Origin: Nipponacmea schrenckii
Lineage: Eukaryota; Mollusca; Gastropoda; Lottiidae
DNA: 64,000 nucleotides
Reading direction: 5' to 3'
Assembly (NCBI GenBank): GCA_030562195.1
Contig: CM060200.1
Coordinates: 32,961,023-33,025,022, forward strand
The position numbers and the translations under genes are program-made. The notes beneath the pieces were generated by a model. The model saw nothing but the letters and a program-made list of their open reading frames with translations, made no database searches and was not told where the DNA came from. Below, piece by piece: positions 47,311 through 62,300 of this stretch (position 1 is the stretch's first letter; the number at the start of each line of letters is the position of its first letter).

Positions 47311-50300
47311 ATGGCTCAGAGGCTGAATTTATCGGGGCTGATGTCACAGTGGAACCAAACGTGGATAAATGGCAGCCATCTTGGACCTGTTGTTGATGAT
47401 GAGGACAGTTTCAAATTGATTCTGCAGCAGTATAGAGATAGTTTATTAACCTTAACAGATACGACCACCATCATATTGTTAACCCTGTATGTTCCAATAT
47501 TCTTAGTATCTGTAATTGGTAATATTCTAGTGCTGGTTGTCATAGTACCTAATAGGCAACTGCAAAGTGTTACCAACAATTTTTTGCTCAATTTAGCAAT
47601 AGCCGATTTACTGGGTAAGTCTTCTTTATTTAGCATATTTCCAAAAATCGTTGTGAAATAGGAATAGAAAGTGTTTCCTGTAAACGTATTAACATGAAAA
47701 TATATAGAAACCAACTATTATTTTCATGTTCAATCCAGCTGGCCTAGCGATGCATTTTGTATTGGAGCCAATATTCTCATCTCTCTTCAATATAATTTAT
47801 CAACAAATGGAGAAATTTTAACCCTTCAAATAATCAAAGATTTTGTTTTCGAAAAGGGTTAGCTTTTCTTATCAGAGGTTTTACTTAAACCATGTAAAAG
47901 TAAAGATGCCGATTGTTTGATAAGTGAATAACTTATGTCTACAAGCATCAAGAATGACAATTAGGCTAACCACATGTGACCACAATGTGTTAATGGAAAA
48001 TAGACTTTAACTTTTGTTAACGGATATAATATTTTTTGAATAAATAATCTCACAGACCTCTCCAAATTAAATTTATTATTGGTCACTACAACTTGACTAC
48101 GACAAACTTCAATCTGTCTTAATAACAACTATGTATTAGAGGATTTGAGGTTACCATGACCCTGATTAACCTTCACGGGATTCATATATACAGATGCTGT
48201 TAAATATCGTGACAAATCGTAGTCTATAATAGATCTTTACGGTGATTGTCTTTAATTATAGACATATCATATCATAAACTATGTATAATATTCCCACAGC
48301 ATCAAGTAAACACATTAGAATTACTTCTCGTGTTAAAATATACATGACAGTTCAGCTAACAGATAATTAAGTTGAACTTGTTACTAATGACCTTGATTTT
48401 ATTTGAATATTGTCACCATTAGATTGTCAGCTATCCATGAAATATATTCATGAGTTATTTTCCTTGCAAAGCTGTTAAAATGATTCTTTTAGCTAAAGGT
48501 ATAATAACGTACTTTAATTCCCAAATTAGAACAGTTAAATTTCTGTTTTTGTTAGTTTGCGCAGGTGGAACTCGTGTTTTCCCTTCGGCCTCTTTCCTTT
48601 TTGGCACTTATAAATCAAACTATATTAAAATGAAATCTTATCTCAGTATTTGACCATGTGAGCATTTTCTTTTTAGGACCCTAAACACTAGGGGGAGAGT
48701 GGTATAGTTTTTTTTTAGGAAAATGTATTTGTGTAATGGACCAACTTGATTTCGGATCGTGCTATTTTCGCATCGGAAATATTTGTCACGTGTTCAATGA
48801 GTAATACTTATTTATAAAACTAAATCAAAACTTCGAATTTTCACCATTGATGGTTGTATATAGTGCTAATAGAGAACGGAGGTAATAGCTCCATTATATC
48901 GTTGTGGACATATTCCTTAAAGGGACAGGCTTATTTTTTAAAGTAACTTTATTTCGATTAAATATATGAAAATTAACAGCAAAACCAAGAGAAATGCAAA
49001 AGGTTTTAACTTAATTATCCTTATTTAGAACACCTACAGTTTACATAAATATTTACTTTCGCTATGTTTAAAATGGATAATTTTGTAAAACAAATGTACT
49101 AATTGTAGGAAAATATACGTAAAAATTGTAAAGAAACGTCGGTTCTTATTCTGAGGTTTCAACCATAGGGTTAAAATATAACTCTGTGTTTCAACTTTAA
49201 ACATCGAGCCATTATATTGCCACCCATCTGCTTAATGAACAATTAGTTTTCATTCACCCTTTTTAAACAAATTCAGCTTGATCATGGATTGCATGGAAGT
49301 AAAAAGCATTTTTCATGTGCAATTTACATTGTTTTGTTGTTATTAAAAAGAAATATTTGGAAATTGTCCCTTTAATTAAACAATAAAGACATTTTGCACC
49401 TATTTTCTAAGATTCTTAGATATCAAAACTGTTACAGAATGTTTTTGGATGGAACATAAATATATAAAGTTTTCACATCATAAAAGATAAAATAAACTAT
49501 TTATAATCGTAATAACATGGTAAAATATAAGAAAATGCCGTGACGGGAATCTGTTAATGAAAATAGTTAAGGAAAATATCGATATAACTTTATTGCAAAT
49601 CAATCTGTCTGTTATAATTATATCTTTTAAAATCTTTCGGGGAGTTCTGACGTTAGCAAGCTTTCCTTCCTTTTATTCTTTTAATGGCCTCGCATTGTGT
49701 GTTTGTTTTATTTCTATGCCAAACATGTATAGGCTACCGCTTTTACATGCAGGAAGGCAGCGGTTTACAATCCAATAAAAACACGTGGATTCTACGGACA
49801 TACAATTATACATAATAATAATAAATTTTATTATTCATACATTATGACACTATAGCTTCAACCAATTTTATTATCAAAATTACCATAATCGTCTAGAAAT
49901 GGAGATGGAATATTTCCCAAGACACAGTTTGAGAAAAATGATAAAACAGTCGAGGATAACAGACAGTTATTGTAAATCGGAGAACTACTTATCGTGACAA
50001 GATAAAGTGAATTTCTCTGCCGTAAATAAAAATTAATTCCTCAACTATTAAACGAACAAGAATAAAATATGGCTGTAATGTCTGACCTCAGTTTACTGTT
50101 TTACAGTATTAGAGAATTTACTAAATCTTAAGAAATAAGTAAAACACCATCCTATATTTGCTAACAAGATAACTAATGAAATGTATGCTGACTCAAACAG
50201 TGATTTATCTACATAACCTATGCTATTACATTATTCATAATATCCATGACCCCCAAACCTATATAATATCATTCTCTTCCCTGAGGTCTCTCTAGGTCAC

Positions 50301-53300
50301 TCTAGTTTCATCAACCATTTTGAAAATTCATATACTGTATCTAAAAGCGTTCTGCTAAGTAGGCTAAAACACCTATGTTAGAGAATAAACCTTTTATTAT
50401 GCTTATATTAGCTTGTTTTTAAATATAACAGAACCTAATGCCGGAAATTACCATCATGAAAAGCTTTCTATTCTTAACCCACAGCACGGAATACAGAACA
50501 AACTTGTCCGCAGAATTCTTCCCACTGACATGCTTGTTCATTCTCGCAGAATCCATTATTTGTTTAGTTCCTTTTTGAGTAAAGTCATTTATTTTCATGA
50601 CCCTTTATTCAGATAATTTTATTTTCTAGTCATCAAAGTGATCTATATACTCTTATTATTTCCTGTACCAAGGTAGAGAGCTCACTTTAAAACATTTTTT
50701 AATAACATTTTGGAAATAAAATATATAATATGTTTGAGATATATATTTTGAGATATTGACTTCTCAGAAATGGTCTACCTCAGTGACGAGTTTCAATATA
50801 TTAGCATCTTTCGGATTAAATTGTTCTCTGAAATGAAATTCTGATTTACTCAAGTAACTGGTGTTAAAATGTGCATAAAAAAACAATGATTTACATGAAG
50901 GGTGAAAAAGGATGCTAAGGTAGCGGTTGTCCTTTGGGAATTACTTTAAAAATCGGATGAAAGCTTATTATAGCTGCAGAGTCTTATACATCAAAACATG
51001 TGTTAAGGTTTTCCTCATCAAAACCTAATGTATTTATTACTTCCTACGTCTGTAACTAGACCAGTTTCTGACTGGCGAGGTTTTCATCCAATCATTTCAA
51101 CGACAATGACTTCTAAATTCGAAAAGAAAGTGAAAACCTACCGTTAGATTTTCCTTATATTTTAAGTCCCATTTCTAATGTTATTTCATTTCTTGGATAA
51201 ATTTGTGATATTTATAATGTAACACGCCAGATCACAGTTTAGTACACTAGATTAAATATTTCATTTCAAATCGGAAATAAACTAATCAATGAAAAACCAT
51301 TTACGTATAAGAAAATATTAAAAAAGAAATATTTACACCAATGGACAACCTGTGCAAAGCTGTTTAATCTTGGAAATTACATTTTTAGGGCCATGCTTGT
51401 TGCAGTAATAAACTATTTCTCTGTTTTAAATTTGTGTTTGTTTGTTTTCTGTTTCATAAGATTGTATCTATAGATTCTCTATGTACAAGACATAAAATAT
51501 AAATGATAACGACTATTTTCATGATGTCTCGTGGTCTAGTCATGCATAAAATCCATCGCAATTTCTAAAAACACTTCCAATTCTGATAGGAAATAGGTTT
51601 ACCGTAACAGAAGAACACTTTTAAAAACTGACAAATTAATTAGCCGTTCAGACATATTTTCTAATTAACTTCGAAATCATTAGAATGGTATCGGTTATTT
51701 TTATCTTTTCTCATTTATAACTATAAAGGTAAATGTTGTGGCTAAATTTAATTATTGAATATGGCAGCCTTTCCGACTCAATAAGGCCACTACTGCATTT
51801 TCTTAATTTCGTGTTTTTAGGTTATCTATCTTTAGGTTTCCATGTCAGAAATATTAAAATAATATATAATCCGTTCAGTATGGAAGAAGGCTGCGGCCAA
51901 AAACCCTTCGACTTCCCGTTAAACGAATTGTTTTGAATGAATATATATGTTACTTTTGATTAAGATTCTTCATTTTTAAGTAAGTGTGCTAATAAAGTTA
52001 AATGAAAAAATGAAAGAAGGTTTTCATTGATCTTTATTAAGCGCGAAGTTAATTTTCTTCAATATCCAGTGGAAATTGCAGCTTCTTCTGCACCGACAAT
52101 ACAATTTTAACGCGATTTGACTAATCAAGGGCAATAATCAGCAAATTCAATCTTGACCGATGTCTAATACAATCCAATGCTCACACAAAGTTTCATTAAA
52201 ATCCAATTAAAATTATAGCTTCTATTATATTCACCATAAAATCTTGACGTGATATGAAAAATTCAAGGGCAATAGATCAAAATTGTCAAATTCAAACTTG
52301 ACTACCGTCTTATCAATTCCAATGCTCACACCAAGTTTCATCATCATCTATTAAAAATTGCAGATTCTATTGCACGCACAATAAACTTTTGACGCGATTT
52401 ACGAGTCTTAAGGGCAAAAACCGTTCATCCAAAATATCGTAAAATTCAAACTTGACTACCGCCTTATCAATTCCAATGCTCACACCGTCAAAAATCACAA
52501 AAATTGCAGCTTCTACTGCACCGACAATACAATTTTGAAGCGATTTACTAAGTCAAGGACAATAACTCGCGAACCAGTCTTCGAAAAAACCTCAAATCAG
52601 AACTTGCCCACCGTCTTTCAATTCCAAATTTTGCACAAGTATTTAGTATCGGCACTCATATAGGTCCGTTCGTTCACTTTGTAGAGTTCGGCAATAGCCG
52701 GTATTAGAAAACAAATCCGACGCAAAGATGTAGCCTATACAGCCGTGATATTATTGTGGCGATATTTTCTCGATATTGGGACTATTAGTTATGATTCATG
52801 TTGACACGATTTCTCAATACCTCATTGGATAAATAGCTCTAGTGTACTCTTTGGAGTAAAAAAAATTGAATTGAAATCTGAGAAAAAGGAATCATTTCCA
52901 TTTCCTCTTTAATATTGTGAGTGTAAAGTACATTACAAATGTTGATTTGTAGCTATAGGGCGTATATTTATCTATGATGCGCTTGAAATTTTTATCAAGT
53001 TATGTAATTATTTCATTATTGATAAAAGAACCAATATCCATATTAAGTCAATTATTTAGATTTAATATTTACAACCGTTGATGTTCCGTTATACATCACA
53101 TATATATTTTCTTCCCCGAAATCCAATTAATGTTTAGGTGGTTGCGCTATACAAGCTCGACATTGATATATTAAGAACAGATTTGACCAAAAAAAAACCA
53201 AAGCAAACCGTTAACGTTATAATATCATGGCGGCTTTAAAATGTGCGGCGATGTACTAAGGACATTGTGGCTCAAGGAGGCGCTTTGCTCACTAACCTTT

Positions 53301-56300
53301 ATGTCTAAGGTTAAATCCTGGAATGATTTATTGATTTAATCCACTTCTTCCATGGGTGGAAATCCTGGAAAAGGGCAAGGTAATTGCTTCTGAAATTTCA
53401 AGTCAGTTTCCCCCATCAGTGCTGCATCTTTGTTTTTTTGGGGGGGGGGGGGAGGCTGGCATGAAAAAAGCCTCTACTCGTCAGGAGGAGAAGCAAACCA
53501 AGGGACCATGTGAGCATAAAAGTCAAACAAGAGTAGTCTTAGGACGTAGTACTAGTAATGTTTCCTATTTTTTTACTTCCTGGGATTGCCGATTTGTTGA
53601 AGGAAATACTACAATCACTTAAGAATATGCATTACAATGACGTATGTGTTGGTGGTCCTTTTTTGTTTGCTACTAGGCAATCGATTATAATCGATTTTTT
53701 CGGGATTCTCTGTAGCTCAATTTGGAAATGGCATAGTATTAGCATAAAACACACTAGTTATGTATCGAGTCTGAAGGGCTTATATATGGATGGACATGAC
53801 TCGGATCATCTATAATACTTTTTTATTTTTTTTTTTTTTTTGCTTACTGCTTCATTCTTTGGAGAAAATGACTTTAACAGCGAGACAAAGACTGTTTAAT
53901 CAAAACCAATCTAATAAAGTTTATATTCAGATATAAAATTAGTGATTTGATGATAACAGGCCTGTACATGTTCACTGACATTTTATAACAATGTATATCG
54001 GCTTATTGAGCTGTAAAAAATAAGATAGACTGAAAATAATCTTGTTTTATACGCCCACATGTAATGTGGAGCGTATGTTATCGTCACCCATGTCCGTCCG
54101 TGGGTCCGTCGGTCCATCTACAATTGCGCGTAAACACTCGAGCACAGTACTCGACAGATTTTGAAGTAACTTTGTGTGAGAGTGTGTTTTAACTCAAGGA
54201 TTAACCCTATTGAAAATCATCGAAATCGAAAAATATTTAGCAATTTTAGCCGGTAAACACTTAAGAAAGCCCAATTCTTAATGATGAAGCTTGACTTGAG
54301 TATTTGTTATCACCCGAGGATGTACCGTATTAAAAATAAAACAAATAAAATAATATTTAGTATCGGTTATTGCCCTTTTACTTGACGAAACCCATTGAAA
54401 ATGTTTGAAATCAATCAAGGAAGAGCCCCGTAGAAAATTAAAAATATCGAAATATATTTCAATTTTTGGCCCGTAAATACTACAAGGCACAATTCTTTAC
54501 AAATTTTGACGAAACCTGCAAAAATTGTTTATTATCACCCAAGAATGAACTTATGGATAATCATCATTTAAAAGGCGTTAAATATTTGGTTCATATACAC
54601 TCTAAAAGGCATAAGTCTTTACAGATTTTGAAGAAACTGGCTGAAATAGTTAATTATTACCAAAGGATGAACCGTATTGAAAATCAAAAATATCGAAAAA
54701 TTAGTATGCATTTTTGCCCATGTTCATTAAAACGCTTCGATTTTTGGCTAGTAAAAACTCTACAAGGCACAATTCTTAACAGATTTGCCGAAAGGATAAA
54801 CCTTTTGAAAACAGCAAATATTTAATGAGTTATTGCCTTGCCTTATCACTCCAGAAAAGATGTGTAGGGCTGAAAGTTGAATATTTTATTCCGGTGATTG
54901 TTTCTTTACTGCCAAGTTTTTATTCAAAATCAATCCCGCCAATGGGCGTAAATTACTTTGCCCGACAAGATATCTTTATTTAACAATTGCCCGATTTCGA
55001 AAAGAAGTTTCGAACGTTTTATTTTCAGAGCATTTCATGGTGCTAACTCGACCTCATCCGTTACATCAGTTCTGCTAATGAAGAAAGATGTTGAAATGTT
55101 ATCATAGCAACTAGCCAGCTAGTTCTGCATTTAATCTAGAACGTAAATAGATTCCATTCAGAACACCCAGCTTTACTATGCCGCTGGTAAAGATCAATCA
55201 CTCTGATCATAAAACAAGATGTTTCAACTACAATGTATTCAATTTGTTTTACTTATATAAAGTTTTATTATTCTATAGTAAGCCATCAGTTAGTTCAATA
55301 ATGAAAAGATAGCTTGCCAGGCAAGGTAACATACGCCCATTGGCAGCATTGAACTTGAAAATAAATTGAGCAATGACTCAAAAACATTCACTAAATGCAT
55401 ATTGAAGTCAAGGGCAAAAACTCAAAAACTGTTCATGGAAAATCGTCAAATTAAAACTTGACCACCATCTTATCTATTTCAATACTCATACCAAGTTTCA
55501 TCAAATCTATTAAAAAATTGTAGCTTATTTTGCACCCACAAATACTTTTGACACAATATTACTAAGTCAAGAGCAATAAATCAAAAACCATTCGTTAAAA
55601 AAAGTCGGAAATTCAAACTTGACTAATGTCTTATCTATTCTGATGCTTACACCAAGTTCCATCAAAATCTTTTGAAAATTAAAGCTTCTTATTGAAACCA
55701 CAATAGAATCTTGACGCAATTTCACGAAGTCAAGGGCAATAACTCAAAACAGTTCATTCGATAATATCCATTTTCGAACTTGACCGAGATATCATCAATA
55801 TATACATGTATACCAAGTTTCATTAAGATCGGATAAAAACTGTAGCCTCTATCGTGGATACAACAAATGTGGACGGACCGACGGACGGACCGACGGACGG
55901 ACAGGGGCGACGGCAATATACGTCCACATTTCCATATGGGCGTATAAAAAGCAATACATATATATTTTTCTTTAAACAAGCGACAGTTAGATACTCTAGT
56001 TTTATTATCGTTATTATAAGCTGGCTTTATGTGAATTATATTCGATTTATATAATATGCAGGGACTTAATTCCATTTCTGATTTAGATTTGCATGCATGT
56101 AAAAGACCCATTGATAGTTAGTAATCAAAGAGACTTGTGTCAATGTCCTGGCTGATTTGCGTTTTTCAGATGTATTTAAATACAGCTATGTTACGACACG
56201 TTATGTAATAACGACGCGTTTTGTAATAAGTTATTACAAATCGTGTTTTATTACAAATCGCGTTAGTCTTGCGACACGTTTTGTAATAAAATTGCAAAAT

Positions 56301-59300
56301 GTAATAAACTTTTAGCAATCATTTTCATTGCATTTACACTTGAAATGAATTTGAACTTTTAAATGATGTTTTATGACCAAAGAGGGTTTAAAATGACAGA
56401 ACCACAAATATAGCAAATTACTTTTCATTCATAATCTTATTAATAGTTTTTTGAAAAGGATAATAAGGATGCTGAAAATACATCATTTTTGATAAAAGTG
56501 TAACAGAGCCTGGAAAAGAAAATGTTCTTTTGTTTAAACTTTTATTTTTTTTCCATGATGGTCACCTAGCAGATTGTTGTTACTGGAGTCTATTGTTACT
56601 ATTGAAAACAATTTCAAACTAGAATTCTTAGAACAATTAAAACGTATTTCGATTAGAATTATTCAAGATTTTAAAAGATATGTTAATTAATTTGTAAAAC
56701 TGTGTTATTCAGCTCGACAATAAAATTATCATATGAAAGCAGAAAGATTGAATATTGTTTTACATAATTCTTACTAACCTGGAATAATTACGTAATCATT
56801 ACGTAACCATTAAACTTAAGTCAAAACGTGAAAATAGCGAATTTCCCTAAGTTCTAAAGGTCATATCTCCAAAAGTATATTATTTAGAGCAATTTCAAAA
56901 TTATTTTAAGAAAGTTCATCCTTTGAACTATATGTGACCGCAGTTTCAAGGTCATACAATACTAGGGCTGCAACGATTTACCGATACATCGGTGCATCAC
57001 GGTTAATTTTCATATTTCGATAACCGGTTTTTTTAACATTGCATATCGTGATACTTCAGACGACATCTAAATTTTCTTTCTACATTCCAGCGTAAGTGCA
57101 ATTTACTAAAGTATTATTGCTAATGACTGGGCTTAATTATTAAGCGTTTGGATAGCTCGAACTTTACCCATTTTCTTATTTTCCTCTTAGTTTTTTCATT
57201 GGTCATAAAGGCAAAAATAAACCAATCGGTGACAAGTTTACAATTTAGTTTTTTTGTAAAAAAAAATCACACTGAAATCCAATTGCTTCAAAATTTAATG
57301 TTAGTCCTATTCCACTTCTTTTCGTCAAATACCAGAAAAGGCAGTTGGCATTGATTAGAATCTCTTAATTTTATCAAAATAAAACGAAATTTTGAGTTCG
57401 CAAGGAATTTTCATCAAATTGGTAGATACTTTCCCGACAATACTATTCTTACGTAGAAGTCGTGTGAGTAGTTTTGTCCCACATTAGACGCAGAAATTTT
57501 GACAGTTTTCAATCCATTGAAACGGAATTAAATTTTGGAAAACCTGACAAAATATCTAATGACCGATAAAAGTGAAATACGAGACATCGAAATTTCGAAA
57601 GCTCCATCAAGGTTTAAGTCGAAGGCTTGGGAAGTATTCGGTTTTCCGGTCTTGTATGGTGAGGTTATTGAATTAGTTAATGAGCAAGATAATGATGAAC
57701 CACTTCAGAAAAAATCTAGATCGGCTATTGAAGAACTTCTTGAAGATTTCTTTACTGAAGATAACACTTCTGTTACCAACAAAAACAGAGATAGTACAAA
57801 CCCTGTTGCTGAAGAAATCCGCTCATATCGGTCAGGGGATAATATTTCCTTAAATGCAAATCCTTTGGAATGGTGGAAGATCAATTCAGCTCAATTTACC
57901 CATCTTAGTAACATTGTTAAGCAATATATTGCTGTTCCAGCAACCTCAGTACCAAGTGAAAGGGTTTTCTCAACAGCAGGAGATATTGTTTCTGCCCAAA
58001 GAAACTGTATTGGGTCAGACAATGTGGACATGCTAGTGTTTCTGAAGAAGAATATTGAAAATGACCTCATATAAAACTATTCCATGAACAAAAGTTTTTG
58101 TTAAAGCATTTTCCTTGTGTTTTAAACTCAAATTTTATTAAACAAATTTTCAAAATCAATTTTTGTCGATGGATCGTGATACTATCGAATCGCATTCTTT
58201 GGTGGTGATACTGTATCGTATCGTGGCTTTGAGTATCGTTGCAGCCCTATACAATACTTAGGTCATACTTTCAGTGGCTTATGAAGTTGACATACTTTCA
58301 AAAACGAAAAATTCGAATTTTCGAAAAATGAAGTCGAAATTCAAAAATCGGCTCCCATCGTTTATCAGATATTCATTCAGTGTGTCCACATGCCAAATTT
58401 CAGCTCAATCGGTTCAGCCGTTAAGTCTGAATTTCCAGTTAAAGGTTTTCAGAAAAATGGCGGCCAAATATGGCTTCTGGTATTTTTTTTTAGGTCAGAT
58501 AGAATATTTTTAATGTGCCCGTTCCAAAAATAATTAAATTTTTTCCATAGCTATTATAGAACGGAAGTTACAAAATTAGGTTAAATGCGGGCGAACCGGA
58601 AGTCGTAGAAAAATTTTGAAAAATTCCTTAAAACTGCCTTATATGTCCCTATAATGTATCAAAATTTCAAAATTCTATCTTTATTAGTTTTTAGAAATCG
58701 CAAGTTGAAAAGTAATTTGCTATTTTTGTGGTTCTGTCATTTTAAACCCTCTTTGGTCATAAAACATCATTTAAAAGTTCAAATTCATTTCTACAAGTGT
58801 AAATGCAATGAAAAAGAATGATTGCTAAAAGTTTATTACATTTTGCAATTTTATTACAAAACGTGTCGCAAGACTAACGCGATTTGTAATAAAACACGAT
58901 GTGTAATAACTTATTACAAAACGCGTCGTTATTACATAACGTGTCGTAACACAGCTATATATAAGAAAATATGTAGCCATCGCCCCTGTTTGTCTCTTAC
59001 GATAATGAAAAAATGCTCTTCCAATCAGTTGCGTTCGTATGAATAGGCGTAAAGGTCATAGTAGAGAGAGGGTGAGGAGTGGCACCAATCACAAAATGAC
59101 CATTTCTTTTCCTTTTTTTTTGTGTATGGCTTCCGCCGCTGAATTCAGCTGCCCCTAACCCGGAAAGTACGTTCTTTCGCTGAAGTTAGTGCTCAAGAAT
59201 AACAGCTGTTCCCAAATCCTTTTCATAAGTACATGTATATCGTTTGAAATCATATTTGCGAATAAAATATTTTTTTTATAGAAAACATAGTTTAGAAAGT

Positions 59301-62300
59301 TCTTTTCCGGAATATCTCGACCCTGTTTGTGATAACTTTCCTACCTTAACTTTACTTTAATTATAGATGTAAAAAAAAACAACGTGGATTCTTTATGCTT
59401 ATAAAGAGAGACGAATCGTGTAAATCTATCACCCTGATCATAATAAAAAGGATGTTTCAGCTATTTAATTTATGTTTTATGTGTAATTTATGTCATGTAT
59501 AAATATTCAAGAATTAGCGATCAGTTAGATCAAAACAAGTAATAAAATATATCTTTTCTTAAAGGTCCCTTTCATAGTAACTAAATTTAAGCATGGAAAA
59601 AAATTAGTCTTTGTTCTCATAGTTACCTGGTATAAAAACTATACGTTAAAGTCCAATAAATTAAAAAAAAAAACAATTTGGATTAGAAGCGTATTCATTA
59701 GCTTCTTTGTTTAATGGAAACATTGTCTTATATACAGATTCTTTAGTCGTGCTACCTTGAAGTCCAATTGATGAAGACTTTAAATTTATATCCATTCTAA
59801 GAGGTAGTATTATTGTAAACTTTATAACAAACGACATTTATATACTTCCTCGTTTTTGATCAGCAATGAATCTTATTCAGTTTTATTAGCTTGCGTTGTC
59901 TGAAACCAAACGATGTAATTGGTTGTAGCACTTTATGTGAATTATATTCGATTTATACAATATGCAGTTACTAATCCCATTCAGGATTGGATTTGCATAA
60001 TGAAAGACAATGAATGCTAAAGACACATCACCGTCGAAATTTAGCCTTCAAATTCATGTGTGTCTAGAAATATCCGCGATTTGTATTAAAATGACGTCTT
60101 GTCATTTCTTGAGACAATTCGAAATATTGGGAAGACTTATAATAGAAATTCCAAGTAAATTATTATTTAACGAATAATGTGCTTTTGTGCCTTTCTTGTA
60201 TATCTATATATACACATATACACGTGTATTCTATTTTTTTTATTGAAGTTCATGGATATGACTCAATGTGAATCTTGCATGGCGAAGAATGTTTGAGTAG
60301 TTTTTGTATTATTTGATATTCCACTATTCAATATTAGGTGTCTGTTCTTCTTAGTAATTTTACATCGATTTATTTAATGTCTTTAAATGACTGTCAGTCT
60401 AGATTAAGCATCTTTTCTTGTGTTTCTTTATCTAATAGGCAGGTTTGAACAATTCAAATACACAAGGTCTATTAAGTTTTGCAACAAAAGATGGCCAATT
60501 ATCGTGTTTGAATCACGATCTCAGTCTAGACTAAAGGAATTTTAATTTTAAATGGTAATTTTGTATGCATCATTTGTCCGGACCTAAACTTTAAAAAATC
60601 AGCTAATTTAAGTTCATTGAACAATTTTCTGTTAGTAACAGATTTTTCCATTTAAAGCTAACCTTAAAAATGTCAATTAATGAAAATTAATTTTCGCAAC
60701 GTCATTCTAATATTTTAAGACATGTTAAAAATTTTGTAGTGACCCACGAATTAGCTGTCGGAGCCTGAAAAACCGGTTAGCATATAATTTATAACATGAA
60801 ACCCGGAATTGAACATTTCCTTTATTGTATGTGCATCTGGTATTAGTTTCGGAACAGTTTGACTAGCTCTTATAAATGCTATTGTGATTTCGCACAACGT
60901 CATATTTTACTGGATTTTGTTTTGACAAGATACTGATAGTCTATCATACTGCAACTCTGGCGTACTTTATATTAGTTTATATAAAATGTGATTTATGTAT
61001 AGAGTATTATAAACTGAAATCTGTGACTCAAGTTGAGCCACCTACATTATCATGCCTAAATAAGATAATTCTTCTTGACAATATATTTTGTCCTCGAACA
61101 AAACAGTAGCTTAAATCCATGATGTTTTAAACCAGATAAACCCATACAAATTCTGTTTATGTTTCATTTTTATATTTAAAATCTCCTTACACCATTAGTG
61201 AGGAGTTTAGAAATTAGAGCTTTAGGTTTTCGATTTATACCACAAACGCACGCCTTGTTTCAATTCCCAACTTCCAAAAGCACTAGTCCAATCTATTCTG
61301 ATGGACAGAAGTGGTAATTTTGAATTACAAATAAGATCACAAAAACTTGCCTCTGTCTTTGTAGTCTGCTTGTGGCTATGTATTCGAAGAACTTTCAACT
61401 AACTAATGTACAATATAATAATTTATACGATATATTTCAGTATCTGTTGTGTGTATACCAATGACTGCTGCTCAAAGAGTTTACCAACTGTGGATTTATG
61501 GTGACATTTTATGTCGGGCCACCCCATATTTACAAGGTTAGTTCCCGTTGTTTATACCCAATAGTCAATTCTACATTATATTAATGTGGTCTGTTTAAAT
61601 AGGCGTGATCATACAGATGAATTATTACTTTGACAATGTATACTTAACGCAAAAAATTCGACAATATCTCAGAGAAGCTGAAATAATGTAACATAGCTCT
61701 TATAAATGGAAGAAACGATTAGCTATTTTTGAGCATTCTAAGGTATTTAAAGTAAGTTGAAACTGATATGTTTTGTACTTATTTCAGGGATCGCTGTGTC
61801 TGCCAGCACATTCACTATAACAGGAATGAGTTTAGATCGCTGCTTAGCAATTCGCCATCCAGTGACATTCAGACAACTTCGAACTACTAAAACAGTGCGG
61901 ATATTGATATTTTGTGTGTGGATTATATCATTAATTATTATGATACCAATATTGTTAGTCCGCAAAACAGTGACGGATGAAATTTTACCCGGTGAAAAGT
62001 TTACATACTGCATAGAAATATGGCCGACCGCTAACCATAGACAAGGATTCGATCTATTTATTCTTGTTATTGTCTACGTATGTCCAGGATTAGTTATTTC
62101 CGTGTGTTATGTCACAATGAGTCAGCGACTTTGGATTCCTGATAAACATCTAAATACTTCCGGTAATAAAACCTCGTTTCGAGAGGGTTCCAATAATATT
62201 ACTTCCGGTAGAAGACGATTGGCTAAGATGTGTATAGCGGTAGCCATTTTGTTCGCATTGTGCTGGCTTCCCTACTATATTCTAAATACATATATTAGTT

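Larger units (their letters stand above)
56190..58950. mobile_element. Foldback element with 240-bp inverted termini, carrying a nested hAT
   Basis: The inverted termini 56190-56427 and 58706-58950 start GTTACGACACGTTATGTAAT and include several TTGTAATAA-type motifs. The flanking ACAGCTAT at 56182-56189 and 58951-58958 is an exact 8-bp target duplication. Removing the nested hAT and its duplication leaves about 1.47 kb with no coding capacity. The inner right part (58.3-58.65 kb) includes an ACTTCCGG-type motif and a run of GTCGAAATT-like sequence. The superfamily is uncertain; an 8-bp duplication would allow hAT or P-like mobilisation. Confidence 0.9.

Noticed and set aside
47316..47714. 132-codon minus-strand frame
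   Set aside because: Antisense shadow of GPCR exon 1, which has clear transmembrane motifs and correct splice phase on the plus strand.
54466..54825. 119-codon plus-strand frame
   Set aside because: Covers tandem core units of the element at 54048-54982 with unit-length periodicity; not a gene.
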